NCBI GenBank assembly: GCA_002352285.1
Contig: DEIC01000048.1
Span: forward strand, 1-13,451
Direction of reading: 5' to 3'
Length of the DNA stretch: 13,451 nucleotides
DNA from: Alphaproteobacteria bacterium UBA2784
GTDB taxonomy: Bacteria; Pseudomonadota; Alphaproteobacteria; Micropepsales; Micropepsaceae
Positions within the stretch are counted from its first letter, which is position 1. The number at the start of each line of letters is the position of its first letter. The notes below the pieces were generated by a model. That model saw only the letters and a list, made by a program, of their open reading frames with translations. It was not told the DNA's origin and did not search any database. Both the position numbers and the translations under genes were made by a program. Below are positions 7,019-13,451 of this stretch, piece after piece.

Positions 7019-7654
7019 GTGCACGATACCGAACTTGCGACACTTCTTGTCAGCCGCGTCTGTCATGACCTGATCGGGCCCGTGGGGGCGATCGTCAACG
7101 GCATGGAAATGCTGGAAGACGAGGATGACGGCGAGATGCGCGAGCATGCGCTGGCGCTGATCGCCTCCAGCGCGCGGTCGGCGACCGCCAAGCTGAAATT
7201 CTGCCGCATGGCCTATGGTGCATCGGGCGCGATGGAGGCGATGATTGATCCCGCCGAAGCGCGCGATGCCGTCAACGACCTGATTGGCAAGGGCCGCATT
7301 TCACTGGTGTTTGAAGCGGCCAGTGCGCCCATTCCCAAGGCGCAGGTCAAACTTCTTGCCTGTCTGATGCTGAGCGGTGTCGAGGCCATTCCGCGCGGCG
7401 GGGTGGTGACCGCGCGTGTGCGCGAAGATGGTGACATGCGCCTGATCGACATATCTGCCGAGGGCGGCAAGGTTCAGGTTGCGCCCGAAGTGCTTTCGGC
7501 ACTCAAGGGTGAGAGCGCGTTGTCAGATGCCGGACACAGGCACATTCATGCTTTCTTTACCGGGCTTCTGATCCGCGCAGCGGAAGGCGCGCTTGACGCT
7601 ACGGTGACGGAGACGAGCGCCCGGTTAACCGTGCGTTTGAAGGCAGCAGGCTGA
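7019..7654 (+). CDS. chpT: Histidine phosphotransferase ChpT
   Basis: The phosphotransferase that passes phosphate from the hybrid kinase CckA to CtrA (and CpdR) in the alphaproteobacterial cell-cycle and motility relay. The 211-residue product begins with a dimerising helical hairpin carrying RVCHDLIGPVGAIVNGMEML. His16 is the expected phosphorylated residue, and this sequence is the ChpT signature. FCRMAYGASG follows, then a degenerate kinase-like ATPase fold without an ATP-binding site. The start is GTG at 7019; in this frame the only upstream sequence is a short run to a TAA at 6983 with no ATG. The gene follows a CtrA box and a GANTC site. The che operon starts 104 bases downstream on the same strand, and ctrA itself closes the cluster. 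Confident identity from the histidine motif and the context. Confidence 0.88.
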   Translation: MHDTELATLLVSRVCHDLIGPVGAIVNGMEMLEDEDDGEMREHALALIASSARSATAKLKFCRMAYGASGAMEAMIDPAEARDAVNDLIGKGRISLVFEAASAPIPKAQVKLLACLMLSGVEAIPRGGVVTARVREDGDMRLIDISAEGGKVQVAPEVLSALKGESALSDAGHRHIHAFFTGLLIRAAEGALDATVTETSARLTVRLKAAG

Positions 7655-7668
7655 ATTTTTCTCCCTGT

Positions 7669-7684
7669 TTCATGCGGAATTAAC
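7669..7684 (+). promoter_or_regulatory. Possible second CtrA site upstream of cheA
   Basis: TTCATGCGGAATTAAC matches TTAA-N7-TTAAC with one mismatch in the first half site. It sits in the 104-base gap between chpT and cheA, 75 bases before the cheA ATG, so cheA could have its own CtrA-responsive promoter as well as read-through from chpT. One mismatch makes this site much weaker evidence than the one before chpT. Confidence 0.4.
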
Positions 7685-7758
7685 TGCATCCATCTGATGA
7701 TGACCCGTGATGACGCGCCAAACGGCGCGGCGTGCAGCATTTCATGCGGGGCAAAATC

Positions 7759-10398
7759 ATGGATGATCTGCTTTCAGAGTTTCTGACGGAAACTGCCGAG
7801 AGTCTTGAAATCGTCGACTCCGAGCTTGTGCGCTTTGAGCGCGAGCCGGGCAATCGCGACATTCTCTCGCGCATCTTCCGTCTTGTGCACACGATCAAGG
7901 GCACATGCGGGTTCATCGGCTTGCCACGCCTGGAAAAGGTGGCGCATCACGCAGAGACGGTGCTGGGCAAATATCGCGATGGCGTGATCCCGGTGACGCA
8001 GGATGGCGTGACCGTGATCCTGAAGTCCATCGACTGCATCAAGGGCATTCTTGCGAGTCTCGCCCAGACGCAGACGGAGCCTGCGGGCGATGACAGCGCG
8101 CTCCTGGAGGCACTCGATGAAGCGGCAAAGGGCGAGGCCCTGGTTGCTGCGGCGCCTGCGCCCGCGCCCGCGCCGGTAGAGGCGCCTGCGGCCGAACTGA
8201 GCCGCCCGCTGAAGGCGGGTGAAGTCACCCTCGACGAACTTGAGGCTGCCTTCCGTTCTGCGCCCGGTCCGCAGGAGCAGAAAGCGGAGGCTGCCGCCCC
8301 TTCACATGCCCATGCACTTGCACAGCCGGAAGCGCCGGAGACAGCCAAGACAGAGACCATTGCCGCCCAGACGCTGCGCGTCTCCGTCGATGTGCTGGAA
8401 GACCTGATGAACATGGTCAGCGAGCTTGTGCTGACGCGCAACCAGCTGATGGACATCGTGCGCCGCAGCGAGGACAGCGAATTCAAGGTGCCGCTGCAGC
8501 GCCTGTCGTCTGTGACTGCTGAGCTGCAGGAAGCGGTGATGAAGACGCGCATGCAGCCCATCGGCAATGCCTGGGGCAAGCTGCCCCGCGTGGTGCGTGA
8601 TCTTTCAACCGAGCTTGGCAAAAAGATCGAGCTGGTGATGACGGGTGCCGAAACGGAACTTGACCGCCAGGTGCTTGAGCTCATCAAGGATCCGCTGACG
8701 CACATGGTGCGTAATTCGGCGGATCACGGTCTTGAACGCCCCGCTGACCGGCGTGCGGCAGGCAAGCCGGAAACCGGCACGATCCGCGTCTCTGCCCACC
8801 ATGAGGGCGGTCACATCGTGATCGCCATCGAGGATGATGGCCGCGGGCTCGACGCCGCCAAGATCCGCGCCAAGATTGCAGAGCGCGGTCTGGCGAGTGA
8901 CGATGAGTTGAAGCGCATGAGTGATGCGCAGATTTACCGCTTCATCTTCCATGCCGGCTTCTCGACGGCCGAGAAGGTGACGAATGTGTCCGGCCGCGGC
9001 GTGGGCATGGATGTGGTGCGCACGAATATCGAGCAGATCGGCGGCGCCATCGAACTCTCCAGCACCCAGGGTCAGGGCACGCGGTTTACGATCAAGATCC
9101 CGCTGACGCTTGCCATTCTGCCTGCGCTGATCGTGGGAACCGCCGGCCAGCGCTTCGCACTGCCGCAGACGGCAGTGGCGGAACTGGTGCGTGTGTCGGC
9201 GGAAAGCGGCTCGAAGATCGAAATGATCCATGGCTCGCCGCTGCTGCGCCTGCGCGACGAGCTTCTGCCGCTGGTGATGCTGAATGAGGTTTTGGGCATT
9301 TCAGGCGCCAGCCGCGATCTGACGCAGATCTTTATCGTGGTTGTCGATCTTGGCAGCCAGCGCTTTGGTCTTGCGGTTGATGCCGTGTTTGATACGGAAG
9401 AAATCGTCGTGAAGCCGCTGGCCGCCATGCTGCGCCAGCTGCCGCTTTACTCGGGCACGACCATTCTGGGCGATGGCTCGGTCATCATGATCCTTGATGC
9501 CGCGTCGATCGGCCAGAGCGCAGGCCGTGGTGAAACCGACAACGCCGCCAAGGCGACGAATGACAATAATGCTGCTTCCGGGCATGGTGAGGCGGGCAAG
9601 GAATCCCTGCTCCTCGTGCGTGCGGGCGATGTCAAGCTCATGGCCATTCCGCTGGCGCTTGTCACGCGGCTTGAAGACGTCGATGCCGCGCGCATCGAGT
9701 CGAGCGCGGGCCGCCCGGTGGTGCAGTATCGCGGCCGCCTGATGCCGCTCCTGCCGATTGCCGCCGGCCAGACGCTGCGCACGGAGGGCAAGCAGCCGGT
9801 TGCCGTGTTCACCGATGGCGAGCGTTCGGCGGGCCTTGCCGTTGACGAGATCGTTGACATTGTTGACGAGCGTCTGGTCATCGAGATGCGTTCGGGCATT
9901 CCGGGCATCGCGGGCAGCGCCATCATCAATGGCGTCTCGACCGAGATTGCCGATGTCAGCCACTTCCTGGTGCAGGCCTATGCCGACTGGTTTGAACGCA
10001 AGGCACCACCGGGCGCCGAGCGCAATCTTCTGGTCGTTGATGACAGCGCCTTCTTCCGCAACATGATCGCGCCGCTGCTTGCTGCAGCAGGCTATCGCGT
10101 GACGCCAGCCTCTGGTCCGGAGCAGGCGCTGCGTCTCAAGGAGCAGGGCGTCAAGTTCGACGCCATCATCAGCGATATCGAGATGCCGGGCATGGACGGG
10201 ATCTCGTTTGCCATGGCCGTGCGCAATGATGCGCAGTGGGGCGGTACGCCGCTTTTTGCCCTGTCATCGCGCAACCAGCCCGCCGATGTGGAGCGCGGCC
10301 TGATGGCAGGTTTCAACGCCTATTTTGCCAAGGCTGACCATCGCGGGCTGATCGCCTGCATTGACGAAACGCTTGCCCCCAAGGGAGTTGCCGCATGA
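7759..10398 (+). CDS. cheA: Hybrid chemotaxis kinase CheA with C-terminal receiver
   Basis: Histidine kinase of a chemotaxis-type pathway, 879 residues from the chosen ATG (MDDLLSEFLTET, the usual CheA opening; in-frame ATGs at 7732 and 7744 only add a short basic leader). Domains in order: HPt with His44 in VHTIKG; an Ala/Pro-rich linker of about 120-200 with no recognisable P2; a dimerisation helix from about 204 (LRVSVDVLEDLMNMVSELV); an ATPase domain with N box HMVRNSADHGLE (His315, Asn319), DDGRGLD at 359-365 and GRGVGM at 412-417; a first CheW-like domain about 442-583; a second CheW-like domain about 615-745; and a receiver about 755-875 with Asp761-Asp762, phospho-acceptor Asp806, Ser836/Ser837 and Lys858. 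All key kinase and receiver residues are intact. The stop overlaps cheW as ATGA. Confidence 0.95.
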   Translation: MDDLLSEFLTETAESLEIVDSELVRFEREPGNRDILSRIFRLVHTIKGTCGFIGLPRLEKVAHHAETVLGKYRDGVIPVTQDGVTVILKSIDCIKGILASLAQTQTEPAGDDSALLEALDEAAKGEALVAAAPAPAPAPVEAPAAELSRPLKAGEVTLDELEAAFRSAPGPQEQKAEAAAPSHAHALAQPEAPETAKTETIAAQTLRVSVDVLEDLMNMVSELVLTRNQLMDIVRRSEDSEFKVPLQRLSSVTAELQEAVMKTRMQPIGNAWGKLPRVVRDLSTELGKKIELVMTGAETELDRQVLELIKDPLTHMVRNSADHGLERPADRRAAGKPETGTIRVSAHHEGGHIVIAIEDDGRGLDAAKIRAKIAERGLASDDELKRMSDAQIYRFIFHAGFSTAEKVTNVSGRGVGMDVVRTNIEQIGGAIELSSTQGQGTRFTIKIPLTLAILPALIVGTAGQRFALPQTAVAELVRVSAESGSKIEMIHGSPLLRLRDELLPLVMLNEVLGISGASRDLTQIFIVVVDLGSQRFGLAVDAVFDTEEIVVKPLAAMLRQLPLYSGTTILGDGSVIMILDAASIGQSAGRGETDNAAKATNDNNAASGHGEAGKESLLLVRAGDVKLMAIPLALVTRLEDVDAARIESSAGRPVVQYRGRLMPLLPIAAGQTLRTEGKQPVAVFTDGERSAGLAVDEIVDIVDERLVIEMRSGIPGIAGSAIINGVSTEIADVSHFLVQAYADWFERKAPPGAERNLLVVDDSAFFRNMIAPLLAAAGYRVTPASGPEQALRLKEQGVKFDAIISDIEMPGMDGISFAMAVRNDAQWGGTPLFALSSRNQPADVERGLMAGFNAYFAKADHRGLIACIDETLAPKGVAA

Positions 10399-10892
10399 GC
10401 GCCGAATTGCCCATTTCCAGCGCTGACAGCAATGCGATCAGCGATGGCGCCGCCTTTGTGACGGTGTTCGCCGGAAACCAGATGTTCGGCCTGCCGATTG
10501 GCGAGGTGCGCGACGTCTTCAAGCCGGCCGTCATAACGCGCGTGCCGCAATCCGATGGCGTAATCGCTGGCGTGCTCAATCTGCGCGGCCGCATCGTCAC
10601 CGCCATTTCCATGCGTGCACGCCTTTTAATGGATGCAGCACCCGACGGTTCGCCCGTCATGGCCGTTGGCGTAGAGCAGGATGGCGAGCTCTATGGCCTC
10701 CTGTTTGACCGCATTGGCGATGTGCTGACGCTGCCTGCTGCGTCGCTTGCGCCCAATCCGGCCAATCTGGCGGCCGCATGGACGGGGCTTTCGCGCGGCG
10801 TCTTCCGGCTCAAGGAAGAGTTGATGATCGTGCTCAACGTGCCTGAGGTTCTGCGCATCATGCAGGGCGCCCAGGCCAGCACAAAGGCCTGA
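10395..10892 (+). CDS. cheW: Chemotaxis coupling protein CheW
   Basis: Cytoplasmic adaptor that joins CheA to chemoreceptors in arrays. The 165-residue protein has a short non-conserved N-terminus, then the CheW beta-barrel fold with FGLPIGEVRDVF and the diagnostic GVLNLRGRIV (NLRGRI at 62-67). The ATG overlaps the cheA stop by four bases (ATGA), and AAGGGAG at 10381-10387 lies seven bases upstream, so translation is probably coupled to cheA. This is the third CheW-like domain in the operon, since CheA carries two of its own. No receptor gene is present in the window for it to couple to. Confidence 0.95.
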   Translation: MSAELPISSADSNAISDGAAFVTVFAGNQMFGLPIGEVRDVFKPAVITRVPQSDGVIAGVLNLRGRIVTAISMRARLLMDAAPDGSPVMAVGVEQDGELYGLLFDRIGDVLTLPAASLAPNPANLAAAWTGLSRGVFRLKEELMIVLNVPEVLRIMQGAQASTKA

Positions 10893-10896
10893 CGCC

Positions 10897-11262
10897 ATGA
10901 AACATTGTCTTGTTGTCGATGACAGCCGCGTCATCCGCAAGGTTGCCCGCCGCATTCTTGAAGAGATGCAGTTTGAAATCAGTGAGGCGGAAGACGGGCA
11001 GGCGGCGCTTGGCCAGTGCCGCAGCCGCATGCCCGATGCCGTACTGCTCGACTGGAACATGCCGGTGATGACCGGCATCGAGTTCCTGCGCGCGCTGCGC
11101 AAAGAGAACGGCGGCGACAAGCCCGTCGTCCTCTTCTGCACGACCGAGAACAACATCGCCCACATCACGGAAGCGATGAACGCGGGCGCCAACGAATACA
11201 TCATGAAGCCCTTTGACCGCGACATTCTGGCGGCGAAGTTTTCCGAGACGGGGCTTGTCTGA
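10897..11262 (+). CDS. cheY: Single-domain response regulator CheY
   Basis: A 121-residue stand-alone receiver with no output domain. It shows the full CheY residue set: acidic pair Asp8-Asp9 (VVDDS), phospho-acceptor Asp52 in LLDWNMP, Thr82/Thr83 in FCTTEN, and Lys104 in IMKPF. In classical systems phospho-CheY binds the flagellar motor switch; the target here cannot be read from sequence. The ATG lies four bases after the cheW stop, with AAAGG nine bases upstream. It probably competes for phosphate from CheA with the receiver fused to CheA and the one in CheB. Confidence 0.95.
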   Translation: MKHCLVVDDSRVIRKVARRILEEMQFEISEAEDGQAALGQCRSRMPDAVLLDWNMPVMTGIEFLRALRKENGGDKPVVLFCTTENNIAHITEAMNAGANEYIMKPFDRDILAAKFSETGLV

Positions 11263-11271
11263 GAGGTTGTG

Positions 11272-12405
11272 ATGAGTGCGCCTCTTGAGGCAATGCCGGG
11301 CCGCACGCTCCAGGGTTCACCTGTGCGCGTGCTGCTTGCGGATGACTCCGCCGTGGTGCGCGGCCTGACGCGCAAATGGCTGGATGCGGCTGGCGGAATC
11401 GAGATTCTGGGCAGCGCCACCAATGGTCTTCAGGCTGTGGCAATGGCTGCAAGCCTGAAACCGGATGTCGTCGTTCTGGACATTGAAATGCCGGAGATGG
11501 ACGGGTTGACGGCATTGCCGCAGATCCTGCGCGCCGCACCGGGCGTCAAGGTTCTGATGTCGTCCACGCTGACTGTGCGCAATGGTGAAGCGTCAATCCG
11601 CGCAATGTCATTGGGGGCCGCGGATTACGTGCCCAAGCCCGAAGCCTTTCGCGGTGAAGATACGGTTGAACAGTTCCGCGCTGAACTTGTGCGCAAGGTT
11701 CTGGGGCTGGGTCAGGCCCGCGCCCTGGCGCGGCCGCATGCGCCTTCCATGGCAGCAAAGGCTGCAGCTCCTGTTGCGCCGCCACCGCCGCGCCGCCTCA
11801 CGCTGCGTACGCCATCGCCCTTGAAACCTGCGATCCTTGCAATCGGCAGTTCAACGGGCGGGCCGCAGGCGCTTTTCCAGTTTTTGCGCGGTGTTGCGCC
11901 GTTTCTGGATGTGCCGGTGGTCATCACCCAGCACATGCCGCCCACTTTCACAGCACTTCTGGCCGAACATATCGGCAAGCTGAGCGGGCTAGCGGCCGCA
12001 GAGGCAAAGTCCGGCGACGTGCTTCAGCCGCGCCAGGTTCTCGTAGCACCAGGCGACCGGCATATGGTTTTCAAGGCGCGCGGGCGCGATGTTTTTGTCG
12101 AGCTTCTCGACACACCGCCTGAAAATTTCTGCCGGCCTGCGGTTGATCCCATGTTCCGCAGCATTGCCGATGTCTATGGCGCGGGCGCGTTATGTGTCGT
12201 GCTGACTGGCATGGGCGCGGATGGACGCGAAGGCGGCAAGCGCGTGGTTGCAGCGGGTGGCACCATTCTGGCGCAGGACGCCGAAACGAGTGTCGTCTGG
12301 GGAATGCCGGGCGCAGTGGCCGAGGCCGGTCTGTGTGCGGCGGTGCAGCCGCTGCTCTCTCTTCCCGGTGAAGTCCAGAAACTGATGACGCGGGGGCGCA
12401 AATGA
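11272..12405 (+). CDS. cheB: Chemotaxis methylesterase/glutamine deamidase CheB
   Basis: Phosphorylation-activated enzyme that removes receptor methyl groups or deamidates receptor glutamines. The 377-residue protein has an N-terminal receiver (Asp24-Asp25, phospho-acceptor Asp70 in VVLDIEMPEMDG, Ser98, Lys122 in VPKP), a Pro/Ala-rich linker at about 150-183, and a C-terminal esterase domain. The esterase has the catalytic triad Ser194 (GSSTGG), His221 (TQHMP) and Asp317 (TGMGADG). The ATG at 11272 is preferred over the GTG three bases upstream because AGAGG ends five bases before the ATG but only two before the GTG. Its stop overlaps cheR as ATGA. The presence of intact CheB and CheR means the pathway should adapt through methylated receptors, although none is encoded here. 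Confidence 0.96.
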   Translation: MSAPLEAMPGRTLQGSPVRVLLADDSAVVRGLTRKWLDAAGGIEILGSATNGLQAVAMAASLKPDVVVLDIEMPEMDGLTALPQILRAAPGVKVLMSSTLTVRNGEASIRAMSLGAADYVPKPEAFRGEDTVEQFRAELVRKVLGLGQARALARPHAPSMAAKAAAPVAPPPPRRLTLRTPSPLKPAILAIGSSTGGPQALFQFLRGVAPFLDVPVVITQHMPPTFTALLAEHIGKLSGLAAAEAKSGDVLQPRQVLVAPGDRHMVFKARGRDVFVELLDTPPENFCRPAVDPMFRSIADVYGAGALCVVLTGMGADGREGGKRVVAAGGTILAQDAETSVVWGMPGAVAEAGLCAAVQPLLSLPGEVQKLMTRGRK

Positions 12406-13253
12406 CACCTGCCGAATTCCAGGTGATCGCCCAGCTGGTCAAGCAGCGTTCCGGCCTCGCGCTTACCGAAGACAAAATGTATCTCGTCGAAAGCCGCCTG
12501 ATGCCGGTGGCGCAGCGCCACGGGCTTGGCGACCTTGCGCGGCTGGTGCAGCGCGTGCGCACGCCCGGCGCTGATGCTGTCATCGCCGATGTCGTTGAAG
12601 CCATGACGACCAACGAGACGTTTTTCTTCCGTGACAAGACGCCTTTCGACCATTTTGAGAAGGTGATCCTGCCGAGCCTCATTCCGGCGCGTGCGGCGCA
12701 GAAGTCGCTGCGCATCTGGTGCGCAGCCGCCTCGACAGGCCAGGAGCCCTATTCGCTGGCGATGATCATCAAAGAGAAATTTCCCCAGCTCAAAGACTGG
12801 AAGATCGACATCATCGGCACCGACATCTCCAAAGAGGTGCTGGCGAAGGCGCGGGCAGGAAACTACACGCAGTTTGAAGTGCAGCGTGGGCTGCCGATCC
12901 AGCTTCTCATCAAGTATTTCAAGCAGGAAGGGCAGAACTGGAACATCTCGGACGACATCAAGAAGATGGTTCAGTACCGCAGCTTCAATCTGCTCGACGG
13001 GTATCTGTCGCTGGGCAATTTCGATGTCGTGTTCTGCCGCAATGTGCTCATCTATTTTGACCGGGACACGAAGGCGGACGTGCTCAAGCGCATCGCCGAG
13101 CGCCTGTCAGGCGATGGCTTCCTGCTTCTGGGTGCAGCTGAAACCGTGATCGGGGTCTCTGACCGCTTTCAACCCGCCGCCGACGCGCGCGGTCTTTATG
13201 TGAAAGCAATCCCGGCGGCAAAGGCAGCGGGGGCCGCGGTGGCAGTGCGCTAG
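12402..13253 (+). CDS. cheR: Chemotaxis receptor methyltransferase CheR
   Basis: S-adenosylmethionine-dependent enzyme that methylates glutamates on chemoreceptors, opposing CheB. The 283-residue product has the N-terminal helical domain, AMTTNETFFFRD at 68-79, the SAM-binding WCAAASTGQEPYSLAM at 106-121 (Gln where many enterobacterial homologues have Glu), IIGTDIS at 137-143 and FCRNVLIYFD at 211-220. Length and motif order are those of an ordinary stand-alone CheR; there is no TPR extension. It starts inside the cheB stop (ATGA) and is the last gene of the operon, followed after 26 bases by a strong hairpin. Confidence 0.96.
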   Translation: MTPAEFQVIAQLVKQRSGLALTEDKMYLVESRLMPVAQRHGLGDLARLVQRVRTPGADAVIADVVEAMTTNETFFFRDKTPFDHFEKVILPSLIPARAAQKSLRIWCAAASTGQEPYSLAMIIKEKFPQLKDWKIDIIGTDISKEVLAKARAGNYTQFEVQRGLPIQLLIKYFKQEGQNWNISDDIKKMVQYRSFNLLDGYLSLGNFDVVFCRNVLIYFDRDTKADVLKRIAERLSGDGFLLLGAAETVIGVSDRFQPAADARGLYVKAIPAAKAAGAAVAVR

Positions 13254-13279
13254 ACGCATCTGCAAACTACAAGGAAATT

Positions 13280-13303
13280 GGGCCCCGCATGCGGGGCCCT
13301 TTT
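13280..13303. terminator. Terminator between convergent cheR and ctrA
   Basis: A perfect 20-base inverted repeat (13280-13299, arms GGGCCCCGCA and TGCGGGGCCC) is followed by TTTT on the plus strand. On the minus strand the sequence after the hairpin reads AATTTCC, a weaker T-run. It lies 26 bases after the cheR stop and about 20 bases beyond the ctrA stop, so it most likely ends both transcripts. Because the arms are fully self-complementary, a few central bases must form the loop. Confidence 0.85.
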
Positions 13304-13322
13304 GACTTGCGGGGTGGGCCGA

Positions 13323-13451
13323 TCAGGCCGCCTTTTCCTCCGGCGGATCGCGCAGCACATAACCGCGGCCCCAGACCGTTTCGATGTAGTTCTCGCCGTT
13401 CGTCGCGGCCGCGAGCTTCTTGCGCAGCTTGCAGATGAAGACGTCGATGAT
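13323..13451 (-). CDS. ctrA: Cell-cycle response regulator CtrA (C-terminal 42 residues)
   Basis: Only the last 42 codons and the TGA are inside the window. The translation, IDVFICKLRKKL through YIETVWGRGYVLRDP to PEEKAA at the end, is the C-terminal part of an OmpR/PhoB-type winged-helix domain and matches the highly conserved CtrA end. I call it CtrA rather than a generic regulator for that reason and because chpT is in the same cluster. CtrA is a DNA-binding master regulator of cell cycle and motility genes, recognising TTAA-N7-TTAA. The protein ends in Ala-Ala, like Caulobacter CtrA, where these residues are needed for ClpXP degradation. About 190 N-terminal residues, including the receiver, lie outside. 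It converges on cheR. Confidence 0.85.
   Translation of the reverse strand: MIDVFICKLRKKLAAATNGENYIETVWGRGYVLRDPPEEKAA

Noticed and set aside
7625..7639. TTAACC near the end of chpT as a CtrA site
   Set aside because: The sequence seven bases on is TTTG, two mismatches from TTAA, and the motif lies inside coding sequence.
7714..7729. Stem CGCGCC/GGCGCG between chpT and cheA as a terminator
   Set aside because: Only six base pairs and no T-run follows, so it is too weak to call a terminator. It is mentioned only as part of the gap.
7947..8705. A 252-codon open frame on the minus strand inside cheA, and similar long minus-strand frames inside secF (2520-3134), the SPFH gene (4394-5041) and cheB/cheR (12071-12715)
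   Set aside because: Each lies wholly or mostly within a gene with unmistakable family motifs. Their products are Ser/Arg/Ala- or His/Arg-rich low-complexity sequences with no recognisable domain, as expected for frames opposite genes in GC-rich DNA.
12711..12722. Gln instead of Glu in the SAM-binding motif of CheR (STGQEPYS) as a sign of inactivity
   Set aside because: To my knowledge this variant is common in alphaproteobacterial CheR proteins, and all other motifs are intact.

Overview
This is a GC-rich alphaproteobacterial chromosomal segment of ordinary, vertically inherited genes. I see no mobile elements, tRNA or rRNA genes, or CRISPR array. The class assignment rests on ChpT and CtrA, which belong to an alphaproteobacterial phosphorelay, on an EipA/DUF1134 protein, and on alphaproteobacterial-type SecF, CheY and CheR proteins. 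The order cannot be fixed from this window.

Layout. Positions 1-2468 (minus) hold most of the ATP-dependent helicase hrpB, whose last few codons run off the left edge. Divergent from it is secF (2592-3557, plus), with no secD or yajC beside it. After a hairpin, the converging eipA-like DUF1134 gene (3656-4258, minus) encodes a predicted exported envelope protein. Divergent from that is a three-gene membrane operon: an SPFH/stomatin protein (4412-5380), its NfeD partner (5400-5867) and a 74-residue two-helix membrane protein (5868-6092). The small gene converges on cysQ (6089-6886, minus), and the two stop codons overlap.

The right half is a signalling block: chpT (7019-7654), then cheA, cheW, cheY, cheB and cheR (7759-13253), packed with ATGA overlaps or gaps of a few bases. 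A strong hairpin terminator follows, then the 3' end of ctrA (13323-13451, minus), which runs off the right edge. The chemotaxis operon is therefore bracketed by the last two members of the CckA-ChpT-CtrA phosphorelay. A textbook CtrA box (TTAA-N7-TTAAC) lies just upstream of chpT, and a one-mismatch copy lies upstream of cheA. This suggests that CtrA feeds back on its own phosphotransferase and controls the attached Che operon. No methyl-accepting receptor gene, cheZ or cheD is present here. CheA is a hybrid: HPt, no recognisable P2, dimerisation and ATPase domains, two CheW-like domains and a C-terminal receiver with intact phosphorylation residues.

The genes at both edges (hrpB and ctrA) are cut by the window, not broken. 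No stretch over 300 bases lacks a gene. The longest gaps are 4259-4411, 6887-7018, 2469-2591 and 7655-7758; supported or candidate sites in the first, second and fourth are listed. In 2469-2591 I see only a ribosome-binding site for secF and no convincing promoter.
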